Source of the DNA: Emiliania huxleyi CCMP1516
Taxonomy: Eukaryota > Haptophyta > Isochrysidales > Noelaerhabdaceae
Direction: 5' to 3'
DNA length: 64,000 nt
Assembly: GCF_000372725.1 (NCBI RefSeq)
Contig: NW_005198244.1
Location: 1,491,841 to 1,555,840, forward strand
A program made the position numbers and the translations under genes. Positions 32,135 to 44,800 of the stretch are shown here, piece after piece. The notes beneath the pieces were generated by a model. It saw only the letters and a list, made by a program, of their open reading frames with translations, was not told where the DNA came from and made no database searches. Within the stretch, counting starts at the first letter, position 1. The number at the start of each line of letters is the position of its first letter.

Positions 32135-34617
32135 ATGCTGCTCTCCGCGCTGTCATCCGCGCTGGCCGGCTCCACGCCCTCGACGACGTGGCGCACCGTG
32201 CGCGACGCCGCCGGCGGCTGGGTCCTCGAGCGGAACGGCTCGCCCCACGTGCTGCACGGGGTCTGCTATTCGCCGTCCGAGATTGGGAGCGCGGGGCCGA
32301 CGGAGCTCTTCGACTCCGGGGACGCCAAGTACGTGGGCAGCTTTGGCGACGTCTTCTGGGACGCGCCGGCCGAAGCGCCGCACCTCTCGTGGGGCGCCCT
32401 CTGGGGCTCGGGCACCGCGATCACAGGGGGGCGCGGTGCCGGCCGTGCAGACCTGCAGGCCATCGCCTCGTACGGGTTCAACTCGGTGCGAGTGTACTCG
32501 ATGCTGTCGCGCGTCTTCGCGATCCAGCGCGGCGTCGTCAGCCCCGCCGCCGACTGCACCCGCCGCACGCACGCCGCCTTCCTGGACGAGGCGGCGAGGC
32601 ACGGCCTGAGCGTGCTCGTCGGGATCCCGATGCCGATCGAGATGTGGCATCTCTCCAACCGCCGTGGCGCGCACGCGTCGCTCGTCAGCTGGTGGGAGAG
32701 CGTGCTCGAGGAGACGGCGCGCGACCTCGGCTCCCACCCCGCCACGCTCGGCTTCGTCCTCATGAACGAACTCGACGACGCCTTCAACGCCTTCCCCGGC
32801 GCTGCCCGCCGGCACGCCCCCTCCCCACACCGCCGCGGTCCCCTTCACACCTCCGGCCGTGAGCAACAGGCGCTGCGGCGCCGAACCCGTCCGGCACGCC
32901 CGAGACGGACTTCTTCTACGGCTCCGCCGTCAAGTACGCGCGGCTCGTCAAGCGAGCCGCGCCCGGCAAGCTCGTCGGCTGGGCGCTCCACGACATCCCT
33001 CAGTGGCTCGGCTTCGCGTCTCGCGCCTCGCCCCGCTCGCCCGACGGCGCCTCGCTGGTGGCGGGCCAGACGTACTTGGCGCAGATCTCTGGCGCCTTCG
33101 ACTACTTCGGCTTCAACACCTACCAGACCTCGCCCGCAGGGCTCCAGGCGGTGATGGGCAGCGCGGGCGGCGGAGTGATTGCGGGCGGCGGCCTCTCTTA
33201 CGGCGCCCCGGCCATCGCCGACCAGATCAAGCCCCTCCTCCTCACCGAGATCGGGTGGGCGCACTCGGGCGTGACTGCGGGAGTGGCGGACGCGGGGAGC
33301 GAGGCGGGCTTCACGCACGCGGGCGTCGCCGCCTTCGCCTCGGAGGAGCTCGCCTAGACCTTTCCTGGACCTTTCCTGGAACCTTCCTGTAGGCGTCGCC
33401 GCTTTCGCCTCGGAGGAGGAGGTTGCGCAGCGGGCGGCACTCGTGCTCCGCGCGGCTTACTTGGAGCACTCCCGCCTGATGCTCGGCACCTTCTACTTCG
33501 AGTTTTGCGACGAGTGGTGGAAGGCGCGCGCGCAGACGTCGCGCTCTCTCACCACACGCTGCCAGCTCTCGGGAGAGGAGGGAGGCGGGGAGGGGGGGAG
33601 GGGGGTGTAGCTCACCCACCCGTGCCCACTGGCGAGTGAGAAGATCACGCCACCCGACCTACACACCCAATTGCCCCTCTCCCCTCCCCCCTCCCCTCTG
33701 CTCCTCCCCCCTCCCCTCCCCCCCCCCTCCCCTCCCCCCCGCCAGGCGCGCTCGCACACGGCGCGCGACGACGACGAGGATGCCTTCGGCCTCTTCGGCC
33801 GCCGCCGCTCAGCCGGGAGGCCCATCGAGGACGCCCTGTGGATCGACGGCGCCGGCCCGAAGCTGCCCTTGGACGAGCTCGTGCCGTACTCCCTCCTGCT
33901 GCAGGCGCGCCCCTCGCCCCACGCCCGTGCAACACACACACGCACTTAGCCCCCCACTCTTGCTGCCCGCTTGTATATCCCTCACGTTGTTCGGCTTCCC
34001 CCCCCCCACCCCCCCCCACCCACCCCCACCCACCCCCACCCACACCCACACCACCCTCCCACACCGCCACACACACACGCACCGCCACACACACGCACCG
34101 CCACACACACGCACCGCCACCCTCCCACCCCGCCACACACACACGCACCGCCCCACACACGCACCGCCCCTCTCAGGCCATCAAGGACATGATTGGCTCC
34201 TTGACCCCGCCCCCGCCGCCCTCGCCATCCCCGCGCCCTCCGCCGCTCCCTCCGCCGCCCACGCCGTCACCCTTGGCCCCCTACCCGAAACCGCCGCCGC
34301 CACCGCCACCGCCGAGCCCGTCGCCGCCGCCGCCCTCCGCGCCGCCGCCCGCGCCGCCCGCGCCGCCGCCCGCCCTCTTCAGCCTCGCTAGTCTCACCGA
34401 CTCGTCGCTCTCGTCGCTCTTCCAGCTCGGCATCGGCGCCGGCGCGTGCATCGTGTTGCTCGTGCTCGCCGCGAGAGCTTGCTGCAGCGGCGGCGAGGAG
34501 GCGCGGGCGGGCAGGAAGCCGCCCCGCAGGATGCGGCTCGCGGACGACGAAGGCGAAGGCTCGGAGGTGGCGTCCAGTATGACGTATAGCGCAGTGTCAA
34601 AGGTCCAAGATTCGTGA
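32135..34617 (+). CDS. Membrane-anchored clan GH-A glycosidase or glucanosyltransferase
   Basis: Exons 32135-32798, 32870-33322, 33393-33523, 33746-33904 and 34177-34617 (615 residues). A signal peptide (MLLSALSSALAGS) leads into a TIM-barrel glycosidase: VLHGVCYSPSEIG, YGFNSVRVYSMLSR, GFVLMNELDD (the NE is the usual acid/base, near residue 211), FDYFGFNTYQTSP and LLTEIGWAHSG (nucleophile Glu, near 348). The pattern recalls GH72-type beta-1,3-glucanosyltransferases and relatives, but I cannot fix the family. It ends in a long Pro/Ser stalk, one transmembrane helix (LGIGAGACIVLLVLAARACC) and a basic cytoplasmic tail, so the enzyme sits outside the cell or in the endomembrane lumen. All four introns have GC donors. 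The 70-nt intron 33323-33392 is flanked by a repeat of GGCGTCGCCGCYTTCGCCTC. Confidence 0.85.
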
Positions 34618-35286
34618 GGGCGAGGCCGAGGGCACGGCGCGTCGCTACTCCTCCCCCTTCGGTTGCGCAGTCACCCCCAACGCCCAAGCCTGACGGGCAC
34701 GCGCGGGCCGCTGTTGGATTCTCTGACTCAGTCTGGGAGGGAGCAGAGGGTGCCACACCTGACGCGTGAGGGTGCCATATAGAAATCCAGGCATGCTGTG
34801 TGTATTCTCCGCCTCACGCGCCCCCCCCGCTCGTGGTGGCACGTGGGGGCGGGGTCTTTGTGTGTGTGCACACTTTGTACTGATTCGCTTTATAACACTG
34901 ATGATGGAGACATTTGCGCCCGATGGCGATGCCACAGCTTTAAACATGACATGGACATGGACACGGACATGGAAGTAAGCACACGGTACATTTCAAACGT
35001 ACACGTAACACCTAACACGTAGACCTGATCGCGTCAAGGAAAGAGGACGACGATCAGACGAGGTCGAGGACACACACAAAAACAAGCCTCAGTCAGCCCT
35101 CACACTGCGACTGAGATGTGAGAACGACATCGACAACGAGAGTCGAGAGGCGAGATCTCGCTCACAACTGAAGCTCACACGTCAGAGACTCAACGAGAGC
35201 TTGCACAACAAAACCTCTCCTGGCCAGACACACAGCAATCGAACGGCGCACGTCTCGCCCACCTCTCCTCCACCCTGCCCGCCGCA
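34618..35286. other. Convergent 3' intergenic region
   Basis: No gene seen. Contains a short ACATGGACATGGACACGG repeat near 34950. It lies between two convergent stops and so holds both 3' UTRs. Confidence 0.45.
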
Positions 35287-37623
35287 TCATCCGGCACCAC
35301 CCGGCGCACCACCCGACGTCGTGGCCGCCCGGCGGATCTCGAGCGCGCGCAGCTCGCTGTCGTATCTGCGCCGCAAGTGGCCGCGGCGCAGCACAAAGGT
35401 TGGCGTCGCCAGCTGGCGGTAGTCATCATCCGACTGGCCGAGCGACTTGACGACGTGCACGTCGCTCACCTCTTCGCACGGCTCGAGGCGGCACGCGGCC
35501 GCAACCTCCCGCAGCTGCTGCAGCAACGCGGCGGTGATGCGCGGCGCGTGCTCGTCCGACGAACGCAAGTCGAGGCCCTCGGCCTGAAGCCAGCGGAAGA
35601 CCGCCTCGGCGTCGAGCGCCGCCACCGCGACGAGCGGCCCGCGCGGCTCGCACGTCACCCAGATCTGGTGCACCAGCGGGCACCGGTGCGCGTAGATGGC
35701 CTCGAGCCGCTGCGCAGAGACGAGCCGCCCGCCCGCGGGATGCAGAAAATCGTTGCGCTTGCCCAGGATGTGGAGCTCGCCCGACGGCGCCCACGAGCAG
35801 ACATACCCCGTCTTGAGCCAGCCCCCCTCGTCGTACGCCTGCGCCGTCAGGTGCTCCTTGCCGTGGTACCCCTCGAAGGTGGAGGCGCCACGGATGTACA
35901 GCTCGCCGACGCCCGGCAGCGCCTCCAGTCTCGCCGCCTCGAGGCTCGCTGCCTCGAGCCCGCCCTCGGGCGCGGCGCCGCCCGCGCCCGCGCCCGTGCG
36001 CCCGCCCTCATCCTTGCTCGCATCCCCGCCGCCGCCGTCGCCCTCGCCGTCGCCCTCGTCCACACCGGACGCGCCGCCTGCAGACTCGTCGTCTGCAGAG
36101 GTGTCTGACGCGGCGAGGGAGCCGCCGCGGCTGGTGCGGCTGGTGCGGCTGGTGCGGCTGGTGCGGCTGGTACGGCTGGTGCGCAAGCAGCGAGGGGCGG
36201 GCCCCGGAGGCGGCGAGAGAGGCGCGAGCCGCAGCTCGTTGCACGGCAGGGGGAGGCCAGTGCAGTTGGTCACTGGAGACTGCGGCTCGCCTCCAGCGGC
36301 AGCGGCTGCGCCGGCGGCGGCGGCGGCGGCGGAGTCGGCCGGCTGGATGGTGACGAGTCCACCCGCCTCGGGGAAGCCAAAACCGATGAGCACGCGCGCG
36401 CTCAGCGCCACCTGGAAGAAGTCGCGCACCTGCGTGTCGAAGTTGCGGTCGCACACGAGCAGGAAGCGCAGCCGGCCGCCGAGCGAGGCGGTGATGCCGC
36501 CAAACAGGAAGCGGTCCAGGAGCGGCTGCGAGGGGTGGCCCGCCTCGGCGGCGCGCTTCTTGCGCTGCCACGCCCACTCGAAGAAGAGGCGGTACGGCCG
36601 CGACCACTGCTGCCGCACCGCGGTGTACTTTCGCACCATCTGCCGGAAGGCGCCGGGCAAGCCGACGAGGAAGGTCGGCCGCAGCGCGCGCACGTCCTCG
36701 AGGAGCGCGGTCTGCCGGCCGTGGTAGAAGCCGACGCCGGCGCCAGACGAGAGGCAGAGCAGCAGGATGGAGCGCTCGAAGATGTGCGCGAGGGGCACGT
36801 ACGAGAGGTGGACGTCGTGCTCGCCTGGAGGCGACGAGTGACTGCGGTGAGGGCGGCGGGGCTGAGGCAGGGCTCGAGGCGCGCGTCTCGCGCTCGCCGA
36901 GGAGCGGACGGGTGCACAGCCGCAGCGCGCACATCGACGCGACGAGGTTGGCCTGCGAGAGGCGGCAGCCCACCGGGTCCGCGTCGAGCCGCCAGCGGTA
37001 CACGATCGTCGCGAGGGCCGACGCCGCGGGCGGCGCCGGCGGCAGCCGCTGGCACTCGCCCATCCGCTCGACGAAGCCAAAGTCGTAGAGGCGGACGGGC
37101 AGAGGGCCGCCCCCCGCGCGCGCCTGTTAAGCGAACAGGGTTGGGAGAGCAGGGTAGGGCTCAGAGAGAGAGGGAGGAGTGGAGGCGAAGATGTTGTGTG
37201 TGAGTGTGCGGTGAGGGGAGAAGGGGTCGAGGCGTGCATCATCGCGGCGTGCGACAGTCGCTCAAGCGACGGCCCGGGGGGGGGGGGGGGGGGCAGCCTG
37301 CTCGAGCGTCTCCTTGAGGACGAGCTCCTCGTACCGCAGGTGCTCGCGCTGCACGATGATCCGCAACGCCGGCAGCTTGCCCTCGTGCACCATCGTAAGC
37401 AGCGCGCCCGTCCACCGCTCGCCGCACACGACACACACAACGGCCGAGTCCTGGAGGAGCTTGAGCGCGTACGAGACGCCGAGCGTGAACCAGAGCGGCA
37501 CCGAGACGAGACCGTACGCATGGCACGCCTGCTCGAGGGCCGGGGTCGGGGTCGGGGGTATGGGATACGGCCGGGGTGTCGGAGTGGGGTCAGGCAAAGC
37601 TCGGAGAGGGCTCGGGGCCAGGC

Positions 37624-37676
<53 letters not shown>

Positions 37677-40256
37677 CAAAGAGATTCGGTCGCTGAGTCA
37701 CGCCTGCTCGGCGACGACCCACTCGGGGCAGTTGTCGCAGAGCAGCCCGATCGGCTCACCGCGAGCCAAGCCGAGCCGGACCAGCGCGGACCCGACGGAG
37801 AGGACGCGGCGGTAGAGGTCGTCGTACGTGGCCCACACGTAGTCGCCGAAGCGCGCCCCCAGCCGCTCGACCGACAGCGGCCGCCGCACGCCCAAACACG
37901 GCCGCCGCCCGAAACGGTTGACGGCGGAGAGCAGCGCCTACGGCACGCTTGTCGAAGTAGCGCCCCTCCCCCCCCCCCCCCCATCGGACGGCAAGCGGCG
38001 GAGAGCGGCGCCTCGTACACGGTCGACACGCCGAGCTCCTCGTCGTCGCACACGAGCTCCTACGGTGGCAATCGCGCCCGCGCTCGAGGCAATCGCGTCA
38101 CGCAAGAGGGCTGCTAGCCCCGCGGCAGGCAGTCTCCTTCTCCGACAGCGGAGAGCGGTGCACGCGCGTGAGCTCGTCACGGGCGCTGGCCGCCACGGGC
38201 GCTGCTGCGGGAGCGGCGGCGGCGGCGGGAGCGGCGGCGGCGGCGGCGGCGACGGGCGCGGTGGAGGCTGCGGCGGAGAGCTTGCCATCCGAGTCGGCGG
38301 CGGTGAGGGCGGGGGCGTGTGGAGCCCTGCGGCGCGGCGACGATCCCTCTGCGGCGACCAGGCTCTCGCGCGAGGAGTCGTCGAGGAGGGCGGAGAGGGA
38401 GGTTGGCCGGCCGACGGGGACGGCGGGCCGCGGAGGCCGGGGCGGCCTCGGGAGCCTGGCGGGCAGTTCGCTCTCCACGCGGCCAGCGGCGGCGTCCCGC
38501 TCCGCGCGGTTGGAGTGCGCGGCGGCGGCTGCCACCCCGCGGGAGAGAGCGAGCGCCGCGGCCACCGCTGCCGGGAGCAAGACGGCGAGCGGAGGCCAGG
38601 CGAAGTCCTCCGCCCCGCCGGTGGGGCGGTGGAGCGCGGCGGCGACGGCGGCGGCCGCGACCGCACCGGCCAGCAGCACGCCTCCGCCCCCCTCGAGGGC
38701 TGCTGACACCGCCGCGGCGGCTCCCGACGTGGCTGCCTCGCTGATGACGGACGTCTTTGCAAGGGGCGGCGACGTGCCGGGCGAGTCGTCCCGCCAGAAG
38801 AAGTCGTTCTCGATGGCGAGCGTGGTTGCGATGCCGTAGTGGTCCGAGAGGTGCGTGTAGGAGGAGTGCGTCCCCTCGCGGCGCGCGACGGAGAATGTGA
38901 CGAGCCGCGAGCCGACCTACCCTCGGGCCGTCTCGGGTGAGCTCGGGCGAGCTCGGCCGATCTCGGGGGACGAGCCGCGGGCCAACCGGAGACGCCGAGG
39001 GGCGCACGCAGTCGGCGTCGCAGAAGAAGAGGTAGTCGAGCCGCTGCGGGTACTTGTGCTTGAAGATGTACTCGCTCTTATGCGGGAACTGCAGCCGCGG
39101 CGGCCGGGTCGACGGGTGGTGCCCGCTCGCCTCCTTGAGCAAGTCGCGCACGACTCCGGCGGACGGGCCGCCCAGCGCAGCCGTCACGCCGCGGTCCACC
39201 GTGCCGATCCCTCCTCCGCCGCCGCCGCTGAGGGTGGCCATCATCTGGCGGTACTCGTCCGACTCCTGCGGCAGCGTGTCGCACAAGTAGCCAAACGCGT
39301 CCGCCACGGCGTGGTCGGCGATGGCGTCGATGTTGAAGTCTCCCGCCATCAGCCACGGCACGCCCGAGTGGCGGGTGACGTCCGCGATGTACGCGCGCAG
39401 CTGCTCGAGCTGCGCCGTGCGCGTGCGGACGAAGGCCTGCCCGCCGCCGCCCGAGTGCGACGCCTGCAGGTGCGTGTTGAAGACAAAGAGCTGCCGCGAG
39501 CCAACCTGTCCACAGCAAGCGGCGTGAAGAGACGCCGTGCACGCCTCCAGCTGCGAAGACCTCCCGCGGTCCGGCCTGCAGCTTGGCGTGCAGGATGCCC
39601 TTGGCGGCGCCGGCGTCGATGTGCATCCCGCGCGAGAAGCGCTGCACGCCCCAGTCGACGATGGGCAGCTTGGAGGCGATGACGAGCCCTGAGTCGGTCC
39701 ACGAGAGCACGCCCGGCCGGAAGGGCATCACGACCTGGTGGACGAACCCGCGCTCGGAGAGCTGCCGGCGCAGCCACGCCTGCAGGCAAAGCCACCAGGT
39801 CTCCGGCTGCAGCCACGCCACGCCGGCTGGGCTCAACCAACGATGGACAACGGCTGCGAGTGCACCGATGGCCTCGCCTGCTGGCAGAGCAGCCCGCGCA
39901 GGAGGGGCGTCTTGAAGACCTCCTGCAACAGCAGCACGTCGAGCGTGTTGAGCTCGGGCCGCGAGATGAACTCCTGCAGCCGCTCCGAAGAGTGGTCGTG
40001 GCCGGCGCCCGCCGCGAGCCTCGCCCCCCACGGCAGGATGTTGAGGTTGTACGAGAGGAGGTGCACGTTGAACGACTTTGGGAAGCCCGGCTGGTACCAC
40101 AACTCGTGCAGCCCAACCTGCGCGAGAGCCTGTTGCCACTGCGGCGCAGCCCACTTCGCCGCCGACCCGCCGACTCGGCCGCCGCCGCCCTCGCTGCCGC
40201 CCTCACCGCCGCCCTCGCCGCCGCCCTCGCCGCCGCCCTCGCCGCTGCCCTCGTCC

Positions 40257-40315
<59 letters not shown>

Positions 40316-41824
40316 CTCGCCGCCCTCGCCGCCCGCGCCGGCGTCGCCGCCCGTGCCGGCGTCCCCGCTCCCGCCCTCGCCGGAGACCGCGTCAAGGACA
40401 GAGCCGCCGCCGCTGCCCTCGCCCGAAGCTAGCCTGGCGGCCTCGCCGGCAGCCGACGCGCCGCCGCTCGCCTCGCCGCCGGCCGCCGCCTCGGCGAGCG
40501 CAGCCTCGTCGCGAAGGCTCCTGCTCGGCCATCAATCAAAGTGTCATCCCTTCCGTCGTGAACTATGCGCAGCCTCGTCGCGAGGGCTCCTGGCGTTGCG
40601 AGGGCTCCTGCTCGGCCGCGGCGAGGCGAGGAGAGGGCCGAGCAGGCCCGGCGGCTGCGCGGTGCGGCCGCCGTAGATGGCGGTGAGGGGTGGCAGCTCC
40701 GGCGGCAGCCTCGCCGTCGCGACGCGGTCGAGACGCGACTCGACTGCAGCAGCCTTGATGGCGGCGATCGTGCCGAGCCGCTGCAGCTGGCGCAGGATCT
40801 GGATCGTGCCGAGCGGGATCTGGCGCCAGTAGACGCCGCAGCGCGCGAGCTCCTCCCGCTGCCACTCGTCGACGAAGGGCACCTTCCGGGCGAGCGCCGC
40901 GGTCCACACACTCACTCGATTCGTTAACCAGGTGCTGAGTAGGTGGCACTCGTGGAGTGGAGGGCACCTTCGGGTCGAGCGCAGAGATGGCCGCCGAGAG
41001 CGAGAGCCAGCGCACCTCCCGCACCTCGGGACCGACCGCCGCCTGTCCACACCCGAAGCGGTGAAGAGGCGCCACCTGTCCACACCGTCCCGCGCCTCGC
41101 CGCCCGACCGCCACCTTTGCCGACCGCGCCATCTCCCACCACTCGCCCGACGCAACCAGCCGCTCAAAGGCGAGCCGCTGCCGGCGCAGCCCGTGGTTGA
41201 TCCGCTCCGCCGTCAGCTGGAGCGGCCGGTTGTCCGCCTACAGGAGGGCTCGCAAGCTTCTGGAAAGGTTCCGAGGAGGCGCCAGCTGCAGCGGGCGTCC
41301 GCCTCGTCCGCCACAAAGACATACTGCACGTATGGCCGCGAAGAGACGGAGATCGACACCTTTGCGAAGAGCGTCGCGGCGAGCTCGGGAGCGGCGTCGC
41401 CCGCGCCGCCGAGAAACTCCTCGTGCAGCTCGCGGCACGCCGTCTGCAGAGGCCCGCGGTCAGCCTGCCGCTTGGCGCCTCCGGGGAAGTGCCACTCGCC
41501 GCCGTACCGCAGCGCCACCAGGCGGTCCCTCCCCGACCGAAGCGCGTCCACGACGTGGTACCGGCCGATTAACACCTCAAGCTCCTGGCTCTCCCACGCG
41601 GCGTCGTCGAGCTCTGACACGGCGGGCCGCTCGCGCAGCAGGATGATGCCCGCGGCCGGTGTCGCCTTCACTCCCGAGCTGTGCTCTCGGCCGAGCTGCG
41701 GCTCGCGGCCAGGCTTGGGCGGGCTGCCCTCCCGAACAGGCGGCGGAGTCTTGGATCTGGCGGTGGGAGAGAGGGCCTGGGAACTGAGACTGTCGCACGA
41801 CAGGTTGCGGCGAGGAGCTCTCAT
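35287..41824 (-). CDS. Nudix / neutral sphingomyelinase / acyl-CoA synthetase-like fusion protein
   Basis: One frame joined over 13 exons: 41303-41824, 41130-41237, 40968-41042, 40608-40882, 39878-40520, 39576-39806, 38987-39505, 38176-38916, 38012-38059, 37704-37937, 37298-37528, 36898-37123, 35287-36824; 1,797 codons with stop. Modules: a Nudix fold (EWHFPGGAKRQ, TACRELHEEFLG) with a helical tail; an acidic Gly/Glu-repeat linker; neutral sphingomyelinase at about 470-865 (LSYNLNILPWG, VLLLQEVF, SGLVIASKLPI, FNTHLQASH, MAGDFNIDA, RLDYLFF, LSDHYGI); two membrane helices; then from about 1039 an ACSL-like region (VSTVYEALLSAVNRFGRRPC, LSYVPLAHIFERS, GELYIRGASTFEGYHGKE). Sphingomyelinase residues look intact. 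The ACSL AMP-binding motif is degraded (IVYRWRLDADPVG for YTSGTTGDPKG) and TGD is TGY. The sphingomyelinase-ACSL join rests on one GA-AG intron; reading through it stops at 38098, and the downstream exons lack any early ATG. Confidence 0.82.
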
Positions 41825-41839
41825 GCTTTCTCGTTGCTA

Positions 41840-44800
41840 ATGTGCATACATACATCGGCCGAGGCCATCGGTGGAGGTACGCCCAGCAGGCGAATAAGAA
41901 AAATTTTGGGCCGGAGAGAAAGCTCAAACAAGGAAAGCGAAAAGCCTTCACAGGAGCACCGAGGCAACCACAACCCGATTTGCGCCGCGCCTTCCAAGAG
42001 GCGCAAACTCGCCGCGTGTCATGATGAGCTCATCCCCGCCGCCATCCTCGCCGCCATTGCGAGTAGCGCCACCGAGAGTGCTTCTTGCGGCGACCGGATC
42101 GCGTGGGTGGTTGCGAACCTTGGCAAGACTGGCTTCGACGCCTGTCAGCAGGTCGGCGAGGAGTTCCCGTCCGCGTGCGGGCCGTGCGCGCCTTTGGGCA
42201 TCCGGCCGTCCCCGCCTGGGTCGCCGAGGCTCGTGGCGGGCAGCGGTCCACCAAGCGCCAGCCTCGAGGTGGTCACCTACAACCTCTTCTGGTGGAATGT
42301 CGCTCAGAACAACAACTGGGACGCCCTGTATAGGAAAGTAGACTCCCAGAGCTTCGAATTGATCGGCTTCCAGGAGTGCGACAATGTCGGCCAGATCATC
42401 AACGGGGTCGGGCGAATGCGAGGCAGGTTTGACTCATACACGCCTCCAGGCATGCCAATCAACCCAGTCGCGTGGGACAGCGAAAAGTTTGAGCAGCTGG
42501 ACGCGGGCTGGCGCCAGATCGGCTCCGATCGGTGGGGCGTACGCATCACATCCTGGGTCAGGCTCATCGCACGTGCGACGGGAGCGACAGTCTTCTTTGC
42601 TAACACGCATGGTCCAGCTGACGGAGGCACCGCCAACCCTCCCATGTGCTCGACGGCCCTCGGAGAGAACTGGTGGGGCGCCGTGACCGACAACATCGTT
42701 CCCGGAGACATGCTAGTCTACACGGGCGATTTCAACTGCGGCGCAGGCTCCGCCGCTGTCAACATGCTCGACGACGCTGCCGGGCTCAACCTGGTGGCAA
42801 ACGGCGGGATCGATATGATCTTCACAAACGGCGCCGAGGCCACCTCATGGCGCTCGGTGAATGGCTACCTCAGCGACCACCCCCTCGTGGCAGCCTCCTT
42901 TGAGGCAGCGGCGGCGGCTTTACCCTCCCCCTCGCCCTCCTCCTCGCCCTCCCCCTCCCCCTCGCCACCACCGTTGCCATCCCCATCGCCGTCGCCACCT
43001 CCGTCGACGTCGCCACCGCCCACCTTGCGCTGCGGGGTTGTGAGCTGTGACGATGCGACGTGGGCAACTCTGGCTGTTGGGCCGGGTGTGACCGCAAGCT
43101 GTGGTGCCCGGATCATCTGGCTGCAAGTCGACCCCGCCGGGCCGGGGATGGGCCTCGAAGCCGCCTGCACGCAGGTCGCCGTCAATGAATTTCCAAGCGA
43201 GTGTGGCGCATGCAATCCAACTGCTGCCTCCGCTCCCATCGAGTCCCGTTCGTCCTCCGCCACCGCCACCGCCGCCACCGCCGCAAGGGGAGGCTCGCTG
43301 CGGCGCGGCGTCGTGCACGGACGCAGTCTGGAATACTCTGGCGACGGACGCAGGCGGGCAGTACTCGTGTGGCAGCCGCATCTCGTGGCTTCGCAGCGCC
43401 AACGGGGGCGGTATGGTGGAGACGGCTGCGTGCGAGCGAGTCGCTAGTGTGGAGTTTCCGGCCGAGTGCGGCGGCTGCGACCCCGCCGGCCAGCCCGCCA
43501 CGTGGACGCTGCACGCCTCGACCAACTGCTACGCCGGCTTTGGCGCGGAGGACCTCGAGACGCCGGGCGGGAGTCCGTGTTGTACTTTTCTGCTTTGCGC
43601 AGTGCGCCGCGACGGCGGGCTGCGAGGCGGTCGTCGTCACGTCGACTTCGCCGCTGCTCTGCTACCGACGCGGGTATGTGGAGCTTTCCTCCTGCGTGGC
43701 CGACTATGTTGGCTACGACACGTACATCATGCCAAGTGTGCCGCCCCCTGATGGCGGTGGCGGCGGTGACGGGGTGCAGCTCAAGGCAATGTCCTTCAAC
43801 GTCCGATTTGCAGAGCAGTCGCCGGAGCGAAACGCCCAACTGGCGGCCGCCATCGCTCAGCAGCGGCCCGACGTGGCTTCGATCCAAGAGTGCGTCACCG
43901 CCTTCTGCCGCGAGCCTGACTGCCCTGCACTCCCTCGGCGACGACCTCCGTGACTACCAGTGGGCGGCTGACGCACCCGCTCAGCTCTGGGACGGTGACA
44001 TCCTCTACCGCGCCGGCACGTGGTCTGTTGTGCAGGACGGCGCGGTCCCTTACGACAGAACTCGGGCCATGTCATGGGCACGGCTTCGCCATGCCGCCAC
44101 CGCAAGTGACCTGCTCGTCTACGGCATGCACCAACTGCCGGGCGGGGAGGAGGTGTGGGGCTATCACGAGCAGAACGCGGTAATGATTGCGAACCACGCG
44201 GCGGCGGAGAAGGCTGCTGGCGGCGACGCGCCGGTGCTGCTACTCGGTGACCTCAACGAGGACTCACCCTCAAACCCAGCGCCATCGAGCCTCACGGGAG
44301 GCGGCCTCGCCGTCACCTTCACATTGGCGCACCACAACTGGGTCGACTACATCTACACCGAGGAGGGGCGATTCGGGGTCATCGCCACCGCCACCGTCGC
44401 CGATGCGCCGGGCGGCTCCGACCACCAGCCGATCGTCGCCGTTGTCCGAATAGATTCCGCCGCGGAGATTGGACCCGCGCCGTCCCCCTCCCCTTTGCCG
44501 TCGCCGTCACCATCGCCGTCGTCGTCACCACCGCCGTCGGCGTCGCCGCCGCCACCTCCGCCTCCATCGCCGCCACCGCCGCCATCGCCGCCACCGCCGC
44601 CACCGCCGCCGCAATCGCCACCGCCGACGCCATCGCCACCGCCGACGCCATCGCTGCCGCCGCTACCCTCCTCTCAAGCGTGCGGCATGAGCACATGCAC
44701 GGCCGTCGTCCTGGCCACCGTTGCGATCGGTCTGAACGCTCAGGCGACCTGCGGCGACCGAATACAATGGGTGATCGACAATCTAGGCAAGAGCGAGGCT

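Noticed and set aside
34000-34170. CACACACGCACCG repeats as a coding or regulatory array
   Set aside because: They fall in the intron 33905-34176 of the glycosidase gene and are simple repeats.
38098-38709. N-terminal membrane exon of a stand-alone ACSL gene
   Set aside because: The frame continues upstream without a break from sphingomyelinase residues (LSDHYGI, NDFFWRDD), so these helices belong to the sphingomyelinase C-terminus. The exon has no ATG.
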